Source: Lycorma delicatula (Eukaryota; Arthropoda; Insecta; Hemiptera; Fulgoridae). From it: a DNA stretch of 64,000 nt. The translations under genes were made by a program, and so were the position numbers. The stretch covers positions 79,598,515 to 79,662,514 of the forward strand of contig NC_134456.1 in the NCBI RefSeq assembly GCF_047948215.1, written 5' to 3'. Under the pieces are notes generated by a model, which was not told where the DNA came from, made no database searches, and saw nothing but the letters and a program-made list of their open reading frames with translations. Positions 1-12,225 of the stretch are shown here, piece after piece (within the stretch, counting starts at the first letter, position 1; each line of letters starts with the position of its first letter).

Positions 1-1624
1 TCCTTAAACGATCACTCCTTTCTTGACAACTTTCCTTTAAACGTCACTGTCACATTTGAGCAGTGCGTTTAGTAGGCCTACCCATATTTTAATTTTATAT
101 ATATATATATATAAAATTAAATATATAGGTAATAAATACCACTAAAAATTGTGAAATAAAATAATTTATAAGGAATAAAAATAAAAACCGACTTCAACAG
201 ATAATAGTACTAAAAAGTAACAAATAATTATATTTTTATTTATTAACTAAAGTAAAAGTATTTACAACAAATAACTATTTTTTAAGTCTATGCCAGTCAA
301 CACAAGTTTAACAAAAAAAAATACCTACGATCTATATAATACAAATCCTACTTCAAACAATGAAAAATTGGTAATAGAATTGGTAATTTTACTACAGTAA
401 AATGAAATCTACAAAAACATAATACAACAATAAAATGCGACGTACAAAAATATGATATAAGAATACTTATAGATGCTTAGGTACGTATATTATATCACCA
501 AGTATATGTGCCTTAGCTAACTCAAGATTAGGTGTGATTGTGAGACTCTTATATGTTCTTGAGATCCCATTTTACATGTGGGAATCCCGTTTAGCCGCCT
601 AGCGGTCGGTTGAGGTGTAAATTTATGTTTAATTTGTGTCGGCTGGCACCGACTTCAAAAAAATTCTGTTTTTGTTTTAATTTTTATTTTTTATAAATTA
701 TTTTATTAATATCAATTATGTTTTCACGGGTCCGAAATAATTGGGCTGAATATGTGACGTTTGCATCAGGATAGTCTTGAACACCTAGATTATCTTCAAA
801 GTAAAAATCTTGAAAAATAAAATATCGTGAAGTAAAAATAACAATATATGCTGGAGTCGTGTTTTATAAAATGTTCCCACAGATGTCCACATTTGAAAAA
901 CGTTGAGAGTATTTTTTCTCTTTGAATCGGTTAAGTTATTGTTTTGAATTATGGACGTAACATACCAAAAATTTTTAAAGGCGTTGTTCGTTTGTTTTTC
1001 CTCTTTAACAGTGTTTTCGAGACGATCGTAAAACTGGCTGTTACAGTTGTGGGGTAATAAATAGTTCCTGTAAGTTATCCAGTACCAGGCTTAGTAAATC
1101 TAGAATTTAATTTAAAAGTATGAATTCTTTTTTGGGGTTTCCTCTCGATGAAAAGCTTAAAGAAGAACAATAATCTGTTCGTTGTTCATTTAATCGAAAC
1201 GTGTAAAAAAATAAATAAAATTTGTTTTCTATTTATTTTGTGAAATAAGATGATATACGTATTAAAAATTGCTTGATTTCTACTTGGAATTGATTCCAAG
1301 ACCAGTTTATTAGAAGCAAGCTTGCTGATCATTACGCTTATAAAAATTGGCCATTCACATGTACTCAAAATTGAAATATTTGATGGAAAAAACCATAGTA
1401 AGAAAAACGTGGTTTTAAGCAAATCAGTTTTAAAACAATTGAAATGGAAAGCAAAGTTTGAACAAATCTTTTTATATTTTTTATTTTATTTGTGATCCAG
1501 ATGTATTACAAATCACAAACGGTTTCATATTTGAAAACTGAAGGATACTAGGAGGTAGAAAGAAGTTCTGATCTACATACAAAACTACTGCTTTGTGGTG
1601 TGATTTAGATTTTGTTATCTTGGA
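1..1624. other. No gene recognised; AT-rich intergenic DNA
   Basis: There is no coding segment I can support. A perfect 32-bp AT palindrome lies at 89-120 (TTAATTTTA...TAAAATTAA). The phrase ACCGACTTCAA occurs at 187-197 and again at 648-658, suggesting remnants of an interspersed repeat. The frame at 1186-1422 is a chance frame. Confidence 0.6.
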
Positions 1625-1800
1625 TCCGCCCACTTTGGTTTAGTAGTCATCTCGTCGCAAATCAGTTGTTTAACAATTGATTTTCGAAGTCGAAGATTCT
1701 TAGGTTCAAATCCTAGTAACAGTTAGTTACTTTTATACGGATTTGAATTCTAGATGTTGAATATGGGTGGACTTGGTTGGTTGGGGTTCAGTTAACCAAT
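1625..1800 (+). repeat. tRNA-derived SINE, family 1, copy a
   Basis: The head contains an A-box-like TGGTTTAGTAGT near 1636 and a B-box-like GGTTCAAATCC near 1711, both typical of Pol III internal promoters. The body (CAGTTAGTTACTTTTATACG, GATTTGAATTCTAGAT, GGTTCAGTTAACCA) matches two other copies, at 8463-8698 (-) and 37596-37860 (+). The three copies differ by point changes and small indels, so they are old insertions. Confidence 0.75.
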
Positions 1801-2530
1801 AAGCGAAAATCGTTTTACGATAAATTTTGTCGTTTTTTGAGTTTTGCAAAAACGAAAAAATCGCTGCAGTAATAAGAGTTAAAACGCCATAGTAACTATT
1901 TTACTTCGTATTCCCTTCAGAATTACATCCAATAACAAACTTTAAACATTTAATTTGGGTATTAATGGCCAAAAAAATAATAACAGTCATCGCAGTAATT
2001 AATAACACATTGATAATAATAATGATGATGATACACCCCTCCTTCTAATAAATTAATAATAATTTACAATATTACCACAAATTAAATTGTAAGGTCAATT
2101 GGTATTTTACTTTCACATTTAATTTTTTAATTTAGTTGAATGTTTTTGGTCCTAAATTAGTTATGCAATAAATTTTGTGATTGTTCAAGAACGTACAGAA
2201 TGCTTCCCCTCTGCAGCTTTGAATTCTGCTAACCCTTAAGTTATTTCAGTTTATAAACTGTGATATTTGCTGGTATACGTGCGGGTTCGTCAATTATACA
2301 CCTTTCAAGTCATCAATGTTTACTGGTTTTAAGTTATCCAAAAAATTGTAATATTAAAAAAGGGAGATCTGGAAATGTTTAATTAAAATTTTTCCGTACC
2401 CTTAGATAATTGTGAGGTTTAGATAATAACACACACGATAAGAATCATTTCCTAATCCATCCAACCTAATAATAAACAAAGTAAGTCAGGCTTTATAGTA
2501 GACCTAATTTAATAGTTGACCGAAACTTTT
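1801..2530. other. No gene recognised
   Basis: AT-rich DNA with no supported gene and no clear repeat boundary apart from short A/T runs. Confidence 0.5.
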
Positions 2531-2720
2531 TTGCCGAGTAGTAGCGTCTCTGCATTTTATGCGGAGGTCCCGGGTTCGAATCCCGGTCAGGCATAACGGC
2601 ATCTGTTCATACGCCACCAATTTCCATCAGGCTAATGACCACAGCTGTTGATGCCCAGACTTTCATAATGAGTAAAATAAATTTCCTGAATATTTGGTAA
2701 AATCCTACTGGCAAACAAGT
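2531..2720 (+). repeat. tRNA-related SINE, family 2, copy a
   Basis: There is a perfect T-arm-like hairpin (CCGGG-TTCGAAT-CCCGG, about 2569-2586) with B-box GGTTCGAATCC, followed by TCAGGCATAACGGCAT. The 5' half is too degenerate to fold as a functional tRNA: no acceptor closure and no clean anticodon arm. A related copy lies at about 12119-12225 on the minus strand and shares sequence beyond the T-arm, showing an interspersed family rather than a single tRNA gene. Confidence 0.65.
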
Positions 2721-4635
2721 TGCAATAAACATCTCCTGCGATGATTGTGCAGTAACCGTTGAAAATTCCAACGATTACCTTTTATTCTGCATGGAAATCA
2801 TGCAGGAAATTTTCATTGCTACACACCAAAAAGTTGAAATTTTGTAATTACGTAGATCCGTACTTGTTTCTACCTCCTATTATCCGTCAGTTTGGAAATA
2901 CGAAGCCGTTTGAATACTTTAATATCACTCGGTCTTAAAATTAATGAAGAAAAATATACTTTTTTTTAATGTACCTTTCTAAAACAATATTTACATATAT
3001 TGTACCTCAATAGTAAGACGCGAGGTAATTATGCCTTCTTAATAAATCATCACTAGTTTCAAAAGAATCTTGAATAAAATACTTGCTCACTTCCCGGTTA
3101 GTTTCTTCTAAAACAGAAATCGAGAATGCTAGCTGTCGTAATTTAAACTCGTTCCATAAATGTTTTCCATTGCGGTTTTTTATTAAAATTATGAAATTTT
3201 ATACTTACCTTAATGTTTCGTTAAAATTCACAGTTCGATACAAAGGATTCTTATCCGCCGAAATACCTTTTTGTTTTTAAATGCCTGCCGTTTTGAAATC
3301 GAACGTCGAAAAAACTTTAGAAATTCCTTAACGACAGATAAAACTTCCTAAATATACTTACAACCTTTTTTTTTATGTAGTTTAGTTTAATATTATCGTT
3401 GATGATACAAGCCAAATAATGGTAATTTATATAAGAATTACAAGTTTCCAGGATTTTAAGGAAAATGAAGAATGAAGCGGTTCCTTACATACAGGTAATA
3501 TTCAGCGCAAATGATGCCTTCTATTTGTTCATAACCCAGGGTCCGGCTGTGTAACAATATAATAAACATTTTTACTATCAGAGACAGTCCTTCTGACTGC
3601 TGCTACTTCTATCTCAGATGCGTCACGGTTATAAGAAAAGCTGTGAGAAATAGTGAAAAGCAAAATTAATTTCAAGTCTTTATGGAAAACATTGTATTAT
3701 ACTACACTGAGTAGAATTTTTCTGAAGTTAAGGCAAAGGTAATGCAGAGAACAAAATTTTCGGAATTCCTGCAGTTCTTTTTGTTTTTAAATAAATTTAG
3801 AGTATTAAGATTAACACAGAAAAAAAACCGGATTTAAATTTTACGAAAAACAAATTTTTTTCCATCAAGTGTGGTTCCTAAGATACAAATCTTAAAAGAT
3901 CTTTTGCAATAAATATAATAAAAGCGTGCTATGAATTATGAAATTATTGTAAATGCAGCATGCACTGATACTAGGGTTCATTGAATATTTCAATGTTACA
4001 ATAATCATTTTGTATTAATGTGTTTCTTTTTTATTATATTTCGTAATACTTAATCTGTCAAAAAAATGAGCTAATGGTTTTTTATTAATCCTTATTTTGG
4101 CATTCACAGTTAGACGCATTTATGATTTATTACATTTAGGCTTAAATTTGTTAAACTGTTAGTTGATTACAAGATTGTATTATTTAATAATATTATTATT
4201 GCAGGTAATAATATTACCTTTCTCTGCATTATATTCTCTGTATATTTTTCCGTATCGTATTCATTCATTAGTTCATCTATTCATTCATTCGTATATTTTC
4301 AATGACCTCGTATCAAAATAGTCCATGACCTTTTTAAACTAAATATCGGAAGTTGAATATTCAGGGTCATGGTATAAAATAGTTTATATTCTATTTTGTT
4401 TGTTTTTTTTTTTGCTTCTATTTTTAAAATTATCTTCGTTAGCATAAGAATTTATCCTCCATTCTTAAAGACACATGCCTGTTCATAGCGTCGATGTTTA
4501 TATTGTAACCATTCTTTCTCCGTTGTTATTATTTAACAAAGCTAACCGTTTATCCTGATTACGGAACAACATTAGCTCTAATTATGTTGTGCTGGAAAAT
4601 AATATATAGACACTTTTACTACATAGATAAGATTT
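2721..4635. other. No gene recognised
   Basis: AT-rich stretch; its open frames are all short (the 3083-3280 frame is 65 codons) and look like chance. Nothing else supported. Confidence 0.5.
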
Positions 4636-5672
4636 GGTTGTAAACGAATTAACAAAATTAGGATTCAAATGCAGAGATAGAAGAACGATTGCTAACATTT
4701 ACAGGAATCAAACAGCAACAGTAATAATTGAAGAACATAAAAAACACGCAGTAATACGAAAGGGAGTCCGACAAGGATGTTCCCTATTCCCCGTTACATT
4801 TTAATCTTTACGTAGAACTAGCAGTTAATGATGTTAAAGAACAATTTAGATCCGAGTAACAGTACAAGGTGAAAAGATAAAGATGCTACGATTTGCTGAT
4901 GATATAGTAATTCTAGCCGAGGGTAAAAAAGATTTACAAAGAAAATGAACGACATGGATGAAGTCCTACGCAAGAACTACCGCATGAAAATAAACAAGAA
5001 CAAAACGAAAGTAATGAAATGTAGTAGAAATAACGAAGATGGGCCTCTGAATGTAAAAATAGGAAGAGAAAAGATTATGGAAGTAGAAGAATTTTTATAT
5101 TTGGGAAATAGAATTACTAAAGATGAACGAAGCAGGAGCGATATAAAATGCCGAATAGCACAGGCGAAACGAGCCTTCAGTTAGAAATATAATTTGTTTA
5201 CAGTAAAAATTAATTTAAACGTCAGGAAAAGATTTTTGAAAGTATACGTTTGGAGCGTAGCTTTATATGGAAGTGAAACTTGGACGATCGGAGTACCCGA
5301 GAAAAAAATATTAGAAGCTTTTGAAGTGTGGTGCTACAGGAGAATGTTAAAAATCAGATGGGTGGATAAAGTGACAAATGAAGAGGTGTTGCGGCAAATC
5401 GATGAAGAAAGAAGCCTTGTGAAAAATATAGTTAAAAGAAGAGACAGACTTTAGGCCACATATTAAGGCATCGTGGAATAGTCGCTTTAATATTGGATGG
5501 ACAGATAGAAGTAAAAAATTGTGCAGGCAGGCAACGTTGGGAATATGTAAAACAAATTGTTAGGGATGTAGGATGTACGGGGTATCCCGAAATAAAACGA
5601 CTAGCATTAGATAGGGAATCTTGGAGAGCAGCATCAAACCAGTCAAATGACTGAAGACAAAAAGAAAAAAAG
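4636..5672 (+). pseudogene. 5'-truncated non-LTR retrotransposon, reverse transcriptase C-terminal part, broken
   Basis: Conceptual translation gives, across several frameshifts and stops, VNELTKLGFKCRDRRTIANI, then VRQGCS (4768-4785), then LRFADDIVILAEG with the FADD catalytic motif at 4892-4903, then KINKNKTKVMKCSR and FLYLGNRIT. After the RT comes the C-terminal 'thumb-like' region (SVALYGSETWTI, FEVWCYRRMLKIRW, NEEVLRQI). This order is typical of endonuclease-type non-LTR elements. The 5' half of the element is missing. The 3' end is near 5672 in an A-rich run after ATGACTGAAGAC. Clade assignment is uncertain. A second scrap of the same lineage lies at 56820-57260 on the minus strand. Confidence 0.88.
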
Positions 5673-5687
5673 ATAGTGCCACTGGTG

Positions 5688-6060
5688 ATATGGTAAACAC
5701 CCTATATGAAATCGATGTCTTGCTGAACTCGAGTCATTATATCCGACGTCACTTCTGCAGTTGCGATGGTAGTTCGTTTTTTGAGTTCACAAAGATTAAA
5801 AGGTAAAGGGAGAAGAAACATTGTTTTTTTAATGGAATCCCCCAAAAAAAATAGCCTGGCGTCATAATCTGAAAACAAGGTGACCGTATAATTGAGCCAG
5901 TACCATCAATCCATCGGATTTGTAAAACGGTTATTGAGGAAATATTTTAGTGGTACATCGTCTAATTGAAAGTGAAAGTTTTCTTCGTGATCATCTGCGT
6001 TCTAACTGTGGAACGAGACAATTTTCTAGCAGAAACCGATATCGTTTATGATTTTTCTCA
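5688..6060 (-). pseudogene. Tc1/mariner-IS630 superfamily transposase C-terminal scrap
   Basis: On the minus strand the sequence reads FQLDDVPLKYF..NRFTNPM (about 5915-5985), then RLFFLGDSIKK and, near 5690-5770, an A-EVTSDIMTRVQQDIDF-GVYHITSGT stretch. This matches the C-terminal pattern of insect DDE transposases (FQQDGAPPH, PDLTPCDFFLWGYVK, DMLQRVWQE, YRLDVCR-T-GAHIE). It holds stops and frameshifts and lacks a convincing N-terminal half, so it is a dead fragment. The family call rests on motif order only. Confidence 0.6.
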
Positions 6061-7129
6061 AATAACACGTATATTTTAACAAGGCCTGAAGAAATCTATA
6101 TTTGGGCTATCACAAGTGCGTTCCAGATATTAATTTGGATTTTCTCTGTCCCAGAGCTTGCTGTTGGTAATGTTCAATTTATCACTCATGAAATCTCAGC
6201 TCAATACTTAATATTACGTTTTCCATGAACGTTTCATTTCCCTTTATTCGATTTAACATTTACATGGAATTCATACGAGTCACCTTTTTCTACAACAGTA
6301 ATTTCTTCCGCAATGATATCTATAGTTTCAAATTAAAACGTTTACCAATCGTTCGTTTACTGCATTCCTTTTTTTTACAAGAAGTCCATCGAGTTGATTT
6401 ATGAATTCCGTGCACAAAACTCCCTTTATCTGTTACATAGTAGCATCAGAAACATGCAACTTTTTATGTTTTATGTCGAACTGAACAACCGTTGTCAATA
6501 AAATTCTTATTCGCTTTTGAGGATCCTTATCAAACCGAAAGTGAAAATTACGTGGGAATTTTAGTTCCATTTCGCTTCATGAACCGACTGGAAGTGGTGC
6601 AATGTTCGCTTAACCACAGCATTTCGCTAGCCGAACTGAACGGGCAAACTAGCGTTTGTGATGAAGGGATTTTTATTACGGAACTGTGCGAGTCAGAAAT
6701 ATGCATTGTTAAAAATATCACTCATTATGTACTCTTAAGCGTGCTTACTGCTCGTTCTTTTATACGAATTTGTTTAGAATACATATCTTATGAGATTTGT
6801 AGCGTAACTTATATTTTTCTGAAATCTTTCTTCTTTCTAAAGTGTAATAAATATATACATTTTCAGCTGTTTTTTTTTTTCAGTTTGTCAGACTGATTTC
6901 TCTAAAAGTATTTGATGTGTGAAATTGGGATGGTTTAAAAAAAATTATAAAATTATGCATAAAATCATAAATTTAACTTATTAGTTGTGGTTGTGTAAAT
7001 ATAATACGCATTGTTGTATCATTAAGATCATAATAGGGGGAAATTTGCGATTGACCTTATCTCAAACACAAACAGTTTAAGTACATTTCATAAAATGTTA
7101 CGATTTGGTCATGTGATTGGTGGAATATG
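6061..7129. other. No gene supported
   Basis: Contains a 134-codon + strand frame (6492-6896) starting at TTG, with no recognisable domain and a Phe/Ile-rich low-complexity C-terminus. It may be more of the decayed transposon to its left, but I cannot show it. Confidence 0.5.
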
Positions 7130-7370
7130 GAACTTGTCATCGTCGCTCCTGTCAAATGTGAAGTGTCGGCGTGGTTTGTTAATTGCAAGAAGAATACGCA
7201 GACCCGCTGAGATTCATCGTCGATTGTATGGAATGTATATTACAGAGATTATGAATGTTAACGCTTAACAAGAAATTCGGAGAGGATAAATTCCTCTCTC
7301 TTAGTGCGTATCTCTACCCGAGAGAACAGGAAAGCAACACTCGATTGTAACTGTTGAACTCGTTCAAAAT
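7130..7370 (+). pseudogene. Degenerate mariner transposase N-terminal scrap
   Basis: One frame reads ARRIRRPAEIHRRLYGMY followed by TEIMNVNA, then a broken RTGKQHSIVTVELVQNLN. This corresponds to the helix-turn-helix start of mariner transposases (PAEIHRRL--VYG--VMN...RSGRPS-VT--LV--LN). Stops interrupt it and no catalytic domain follows. No terminal repeats were found. Confidence 0.45.
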
Positions 7371-7568
7371 TTGAATAAACCCTCCCCCCTTATTAAACGT
7401 GTTTTAAGATTTTTCAGCTTTCGAGTAGATTTCCACAAAATATTCTCTTTTCACAAAATATTCTATAGACTCTTTAAATTCTGTTAAGGTCGTTGGTATA
7501 ATACCAAAACAACGGAATGACACTAAAAAATCCCTAAAAAATGGACACGTTAACAATCCTTGAGCGTT

Positions 7569-7595
7569 GGAGATGATCCTTGGAGGATCATCTCC
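7569..7595. repeat. Perfect 12-bp hairpin, 3-nt loop
   Basis: GGAGATGATCCT (7569-7580), loop TGG, then its exact reverse complement at 7584-7595. Not linked to any gene. Confidence 0.85.
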
Positions 7596-7734
7596 AGAAT
7601 TGGTACTGGAAATGAGATATAGTTTAAGTTCTTGACTATATAGCCCAAAGAACAAATTCAGAATAGTTTACTTAACACACCACAAAAATTCAAGCAGGCA
7701 GTATCGATCCGAAAAGAACGACTACAGTATTTTG

Positions 7735-8190
7735 GACCCTTACTCAAAAACGATTACCCGTACGATGTTGAAAGTTTGGATTTAGGACTGTTGTATCATC
7801 TAGTTGAATTTGTATCTTGGACGTTTTCTTAACTGCATTAATAAGCCTTCATCGAGAGCTTTTCAACGATATATCATAAGTGGTTCTTATTTTCATTGGT
7901 TCCAGAGTTATAGCCAAATGAAATAACTGTATCTTACAAGGGGAAGGCACATCGTTCAAATCAGACTTCATCCCCTTTTTTTTAACTTTTTTTTTAAATT
8001 TATATTTATTTATTAATAATTATTAACATCTGATTGTAAAAAAAATTTACGAAAATAATAATTCGGTAATAACAATAAAAATAAAAAAAAATGAAAAAAT
8101 GTCAGAAATTATTAATGAAATAAAATTTTATGTACTTTTTATTTTTTTTAAAAAAAGTGTATGTTTAATTTAATAAGCGTACAAGGAAGT
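7735..8190 (+). mobile_element. TIR repeat family 'ACTTCCTTGTACG', 5'-truncated copy
   Basis: Shares the internal body with copies at 19338, 22345 and 32551: GGATTTAGGACTGTTGTA, GCTTTTCAACGATATATCAT, TATTTTCATTGGTT, a TCAGACTTCATC box and a long T-rich tract. The right terminus reads GCGTACAAGGAAGT at 8177-8190 and is followed by the self-complementary TGTGGTGTCCACA. The left terminus is missing. No coding capacity is seen. Confidence 0.85.
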
Positions 8191-8462
8191 CATGTGGTGT
8201 CCACATCACATTTTCAATTTATGGAATAATCTTTATAATATCACAAATAGGTTAATCTTTTTTGAATGCGATTGTTTTCTGTTTATATGTATAAATAAAC
8301 AGTATAATATAAACAGTATAAACTGTATAATAACTTGTGTAAAATTAAACAGATTAGTTAAGGTTTTTAGAATCTTTATTATTAATTACGAAATTATATA
8401 TATGTATGTATTTTTTATATATATTTTTATTTATAGTCGCATCAAAAATTAAAAAAAATGAG

Positions 8463-8698
8463 TCATTAGTGACATCAGTGTAATTTAACTGTTCGGGTAA
8501 ATTTGTAGTCTTCAACAAACTCAGGCCGACCATTCCTAAGACGTATGGTTAATTGAAATCCGACCATCAAAGAACAGCGGTATTCACGATGTGGTATTCA
8601 AATCTGAATAAAAGTAACTACCTTTATTAGATTTCAACCTGAAAACTCTCGACTTCGAAATCAGGTGATTTACCACTAAACCAACCCGATGGGTGATT
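8463..8698 (-). repeat. tRNA-derived SINE, family 1, copy b
   Basis: Read on the minus strand it starts GGGTTGGTTTAGTGGTAAAT (A-box region), then CACCTGATTTCGAAGTCGAG and a B-box-like AGGTTGAAATC, then the body shared with copies a and c: AGTTACTTTTATTCAGATTT, ACCGCTGTTCTTTGATGGT, AATTAACCATACGTCTTAGG. This is the best-preserved head of the three copies. Confidence 0.8.
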
Positions 8699-10253
8699 AT
8701 ATGTTTTATTCAATCTCTCATTCCTTTATCATTTATAAAATAAAATATTTTAAAATAAATTTTTGTAACCCGTTTGTATCTGATGCGGAAAAATGTGAAA
8801 TTACGTTTTGAAAGAAAATAAAAGTTTCATAAAAGTTAAAATTCCGGTTTATTAGCACCATTGAAACCCTATTTTGAAAACAAAGCGTGTTAATTACATA
8901 AATTTCCAATGTGTTTCAATAGGAATGGAAATGTATTAACCGAAATGATCATAAAAACCTATAATATTTTCTCATTTAGGTCACAAATGTTTTTACTTGG
9001 GAAGAATCATAAAGTTTTATTTATTTTTTCAGAGCTATTTTGGTATGCTACAGCGACGGACAATTTTTTTTCTTATATTTGTAATTCGAGGCAACAACTG
9101 GAGACTGTTATAAGACACCAAAATTTTCTGAAGGAACATTTCTCTTAATGCTAAATATCATTTACTCACAGAGATGGAATCAATAAACATCTCATCTACA
9201 TTTGTTAATGACGTTTCTATTATAGAATTCCCAGTAGCATACTTTAAGTAATATGGTGTATAAATTGTTAGATCTGCTATCGGCAGAATTACTGTACTTA
9301 AAGTTGGTCCGTTTCCAAGTTATTAGATTTATCCAGTTCTTGGACATCCGGTTAATGTCAGAATTATTTACATTCCCCGTTACAGAGTGTGATTTAAAAC
9401 GGCATTTGTATGTTCAAAGATTACGAACAAACTCCGACAATAGCGCACAGCCAATCGTGATAGTTTTTAGTGTCAAAACCTTTCTCGTTTAATTTCATGC
9501 CCTGGAAGAAATTCAATACCAAAATTTCAGATGAAATCAGATCTACAATCCTGAAATCCAAAGGAAAATCTGTTATCTTGCCATCTTGTTGGTCGGTGCA
9601 GCAATATTTATGTGATAATTCTATTCGGAACGTAAAATATGTGAAATTCAATTGACGTGAAATTTCTCTTTCAATACTGTTTTTTGTACCTCTTCTGAAA
9701 ATTAAACTAATGATCTCTGTCAAAATTTTACTTAGTCAAGATTTGTAATAATTATACCAAACCGATCATTTTATTGTAGCACAATTAAATTAATTTTTGT
9801 AATTACATTATTTATAATATTTATTATAGAAAGATATTTAAATTTATTACTCACGATTCATCTTAACATGTCGGCAACCTTGAAAATAAATTGTATAAAT
9901 GATCTGGATTGGAATGCTAATGCCGGTTAATTCTATTATTATTGTGAAAACGTTCTCGGAATTTCAATCCCGTTGTAGTAATCTGGTTGTAGAACGGTTA
10001 CCCATCATTAATTCTGTATCGTTTAATTGCTACTGTTTGTACTGTAAAATTATAAATATATATATATATATATATATAATATTATTACCTAGTCACTAAT
10101 TTCTAGTACGGTTTGTTTATTTTTACATAATTTTTTTTTTTTACTCCTTATAAATTTACTACACAAAAATTATTATTTTTATCATTCTCAGAATTGAAAA
10201 GGTTAAATTTCTCGAACATGGTACCGGTGATATAATAAATAAATAATACTAAC
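8699..10253. other. No gene recognised; short TA run
   Basis: Holds (TA)n at about 10056-10078 and several 60-100 codon frames (8909-9148, 9253-9492, 9421-9723 minus) that overlap on opposite strands and match no family I know. The cluster at 9.0-9.7 kb is less AT-rich than its surroundings and may be an unidentified relic. Confidence 0.5.
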
Positions 10254-10758
10254 AATTAATGAAATCCACCTTACCAGCACGTTGATATAAACTCAAGATC
10301 TTTCGGCTTACTTGAAAGCCATCATCAGGAGATGCATACAGTCATAACAATTTCATGGAAATCTTAGATATTTTTTATAAATATTATCATACTCTCTAAT
10401 TTAGAAAAATATCATATATACTGTAAGAATAAAAATTTAATTAATGAACAAAAGATTTTTAAAAACTATATTTATTTAAAAAACATACTAAATATAAATA
10501 TAAAGAAGTAATAATTTAATCTAATAATTATCTCTTTAATAACACGATTCACGGATTTCATTTTAATTCATCAGAATACATGTATATTCCTTTATTATAC
10601 TGGTAGGACCGGACAGTCGTGACTGTTTTACATTTTAACTGTGATCTTTTAAATTTTTTACTTTAACGCAATAATTTTATTTCCTGATGATAGCTTTCAA
10701 GTAAGCCGAAAGATCTTGAGTTTATATCAATGTGCTAGTAAGGTGGAGTTCATTAATT
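10254..10758. mobile_element. Inverted-repeat element with 77-bp arms (MITE or retroelement terminal structure)
   Basis: The left arm (10254-10330) and right arm (10681-10758) are near-perfect reverse complements. Both contain TGATATAAACTCAAGATC, TTTCGGCTTACTTGAAAGC and ATCATCAGGA, and differ at only a handful of sites. The 350-bp middle is AT-rich and non-coding. Read outward, each arm carries CTGATGA, a hairpin (GGCTT-TCAAGT-AAGCC in one arm) and GAAA, resembling a hammerhead core but with one extra base before the stem. No target duplication is certain. Confidence 0.85.
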
Positions 10759-12118
10759 CTTAATATTATTTAATTGAAAAGATGATCAATAAATGAAATT
10801 GAAAAAAATAGCTATGATTTTCCTCTACTGTAAGAACGGGTGTGCGGGAGAGTTGTTCAGTAAATATTTTAATGTACATTGTAAATATATTTTCTAAATT
10901 ACACCCGTGACAAGCAATATTTGTTTTCCCATAAATACCTACTTTTTTGCAAAAATATTTTATGCCGAACAAAAATTTTCATAGGTTTATTTACATTTTT
11001 CTACTAATTATTTCTGGATAAATTGCAGTTTCATATTTTGATAAATTACAAACAGCAATTTTTTCAGAGGTAGACGAGGACGGTTGTTTCTTTCGCAACC
11101 TTATCTGTTTTCGGTAGGATCTTCAATTTCTAGAGAAAAGAAAAATTTATTTCATCATAAATTAAATTGATGCGGTATATAACCCGAATCGATTATTCGG
11201 CTATTCAATAACCTAATGGCTGAAGCGCCTGGTTTCCTAATCGGATTAGTTACAAACTTTAAAAATGGAGGAGGTTCTCAAATTCCATGTTTTTGTATGA
11301 ATATTCTACTCCTTCGTTAAATTGACTGATTTAAATTTTTTTAGAATAGTTTTGTTAAAAAGCGATCCTCGAAGTTCCATAAAAATTGTTATGAGCCGTG
11401 TTTTACTATATCACTTCCTAAAAAAAAAAAAAAATGTTACATTTCGAAATTTCTTCATACCGTTTGTTAAAATTTAATACTCATTTTTTTTTCTTTTCCA
11501 TATTATGTAAATCCTGATTTTCTGTTGGGGTTTTTATTTATGATTATTATCGCTTTAATTTATTATCACCATTTAAGTTGTTACACGTTACTTGTTTAAA
11601 TAAAATGTTTTAATATGAAATATGAGTGTATTGTAGTGGACAGGATCCTGTTTTACGTGTAGGCGTCTAAGTGCGTGTCTTTAGACGAGGGTCAAAATAC
11701 TTTTCTGTTTCTACAGGTATTAGTAATGTACTTGTAGACTGGTCACACCCCTTCCTTTTTAAATACGGATGTATGTTTTTATATTTTATAAATAATCCGT
11801 TGAGATTTATCGCCGTTCCTTTTAATGTATTGCATATTTAATTTCAAAAATAAAGTTTAGCGTGAATTTTTTTTATTTGTACATGTAGATACGGCATTCA
11901 CTCAGTATCAACGGAAATTATTTAAATCGATATAATCTCATTATTGATGACTTAAAGTTAGGTAAAAGAATAAATAAATAAGATTGCTAGAGTTTGCTAT
12001 AAGATTTGCTAGATTCTCAACAAAATAAAATTAATTTTTTTGAACTAGTAAATTTTTTACTCTTCATAATTAATAGTCGTTCGATGATGATTAATTCAAA
12101 AAATTATCTTAAAAGATT
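10759..12118. other. No gene recognised
   Basis: AT-rich; nothing supported. Confidence 0.5.
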
Positions 12119-12225
12119 GTGCGTAGGAGTATAACATGGAAATTTTGTAGCGTGTAGGAAGAAATACCGTGCCTGACCGGAAATCCAACCCGGAATCTTC
12201 CGTATGAAAGGCAAAAGGCAAAGTG
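12119..12225 (-). repeat. tRNA-related SINE, family 2, copy b
   Basis: On the minus strand it reads GCCTTTCATACGGAAGATTC, CGGGTTGGATTTCCGGTCAG and GCACGGTATTTCTTCCTACA. It aligns with copy a at 2531 through the T-arm-like segment and about 40 bp downstream (CGGYATYT-TTC-TACRC, AATTTCCAT). Confidence 0.6.

Noticed and set aside
2531..2600. Possible tRNA gene (perfect T-arm with TTCGAAT loop)
   Set aside because: No acceptor-stem closure or anticodon arm, and a diverged second copy at 12.1 kb shares sequence beyond the tRNA-like part, so it is a SINE.
6492..6896. 134-codon + strand frame, the longest in the window
   Set aside because: Starts at TTG, has no recognisable domain, ends in Phe/Ile low complexity, and lies beside a decayed transposase. 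Not supported as a gene.
9253..9723. Overlapping frames on both strands (79 and 100 codons)
   Set aside because: They occupy the same DNA in opposite directions and match nothing known; treated as chance frames.
10681..10758. Complete hammerhead ribozyme
   Set aside because: The core-like order is present, but stem III does not form next to GAAA and an extra base precedes stem II. Reported only as a resemblance.
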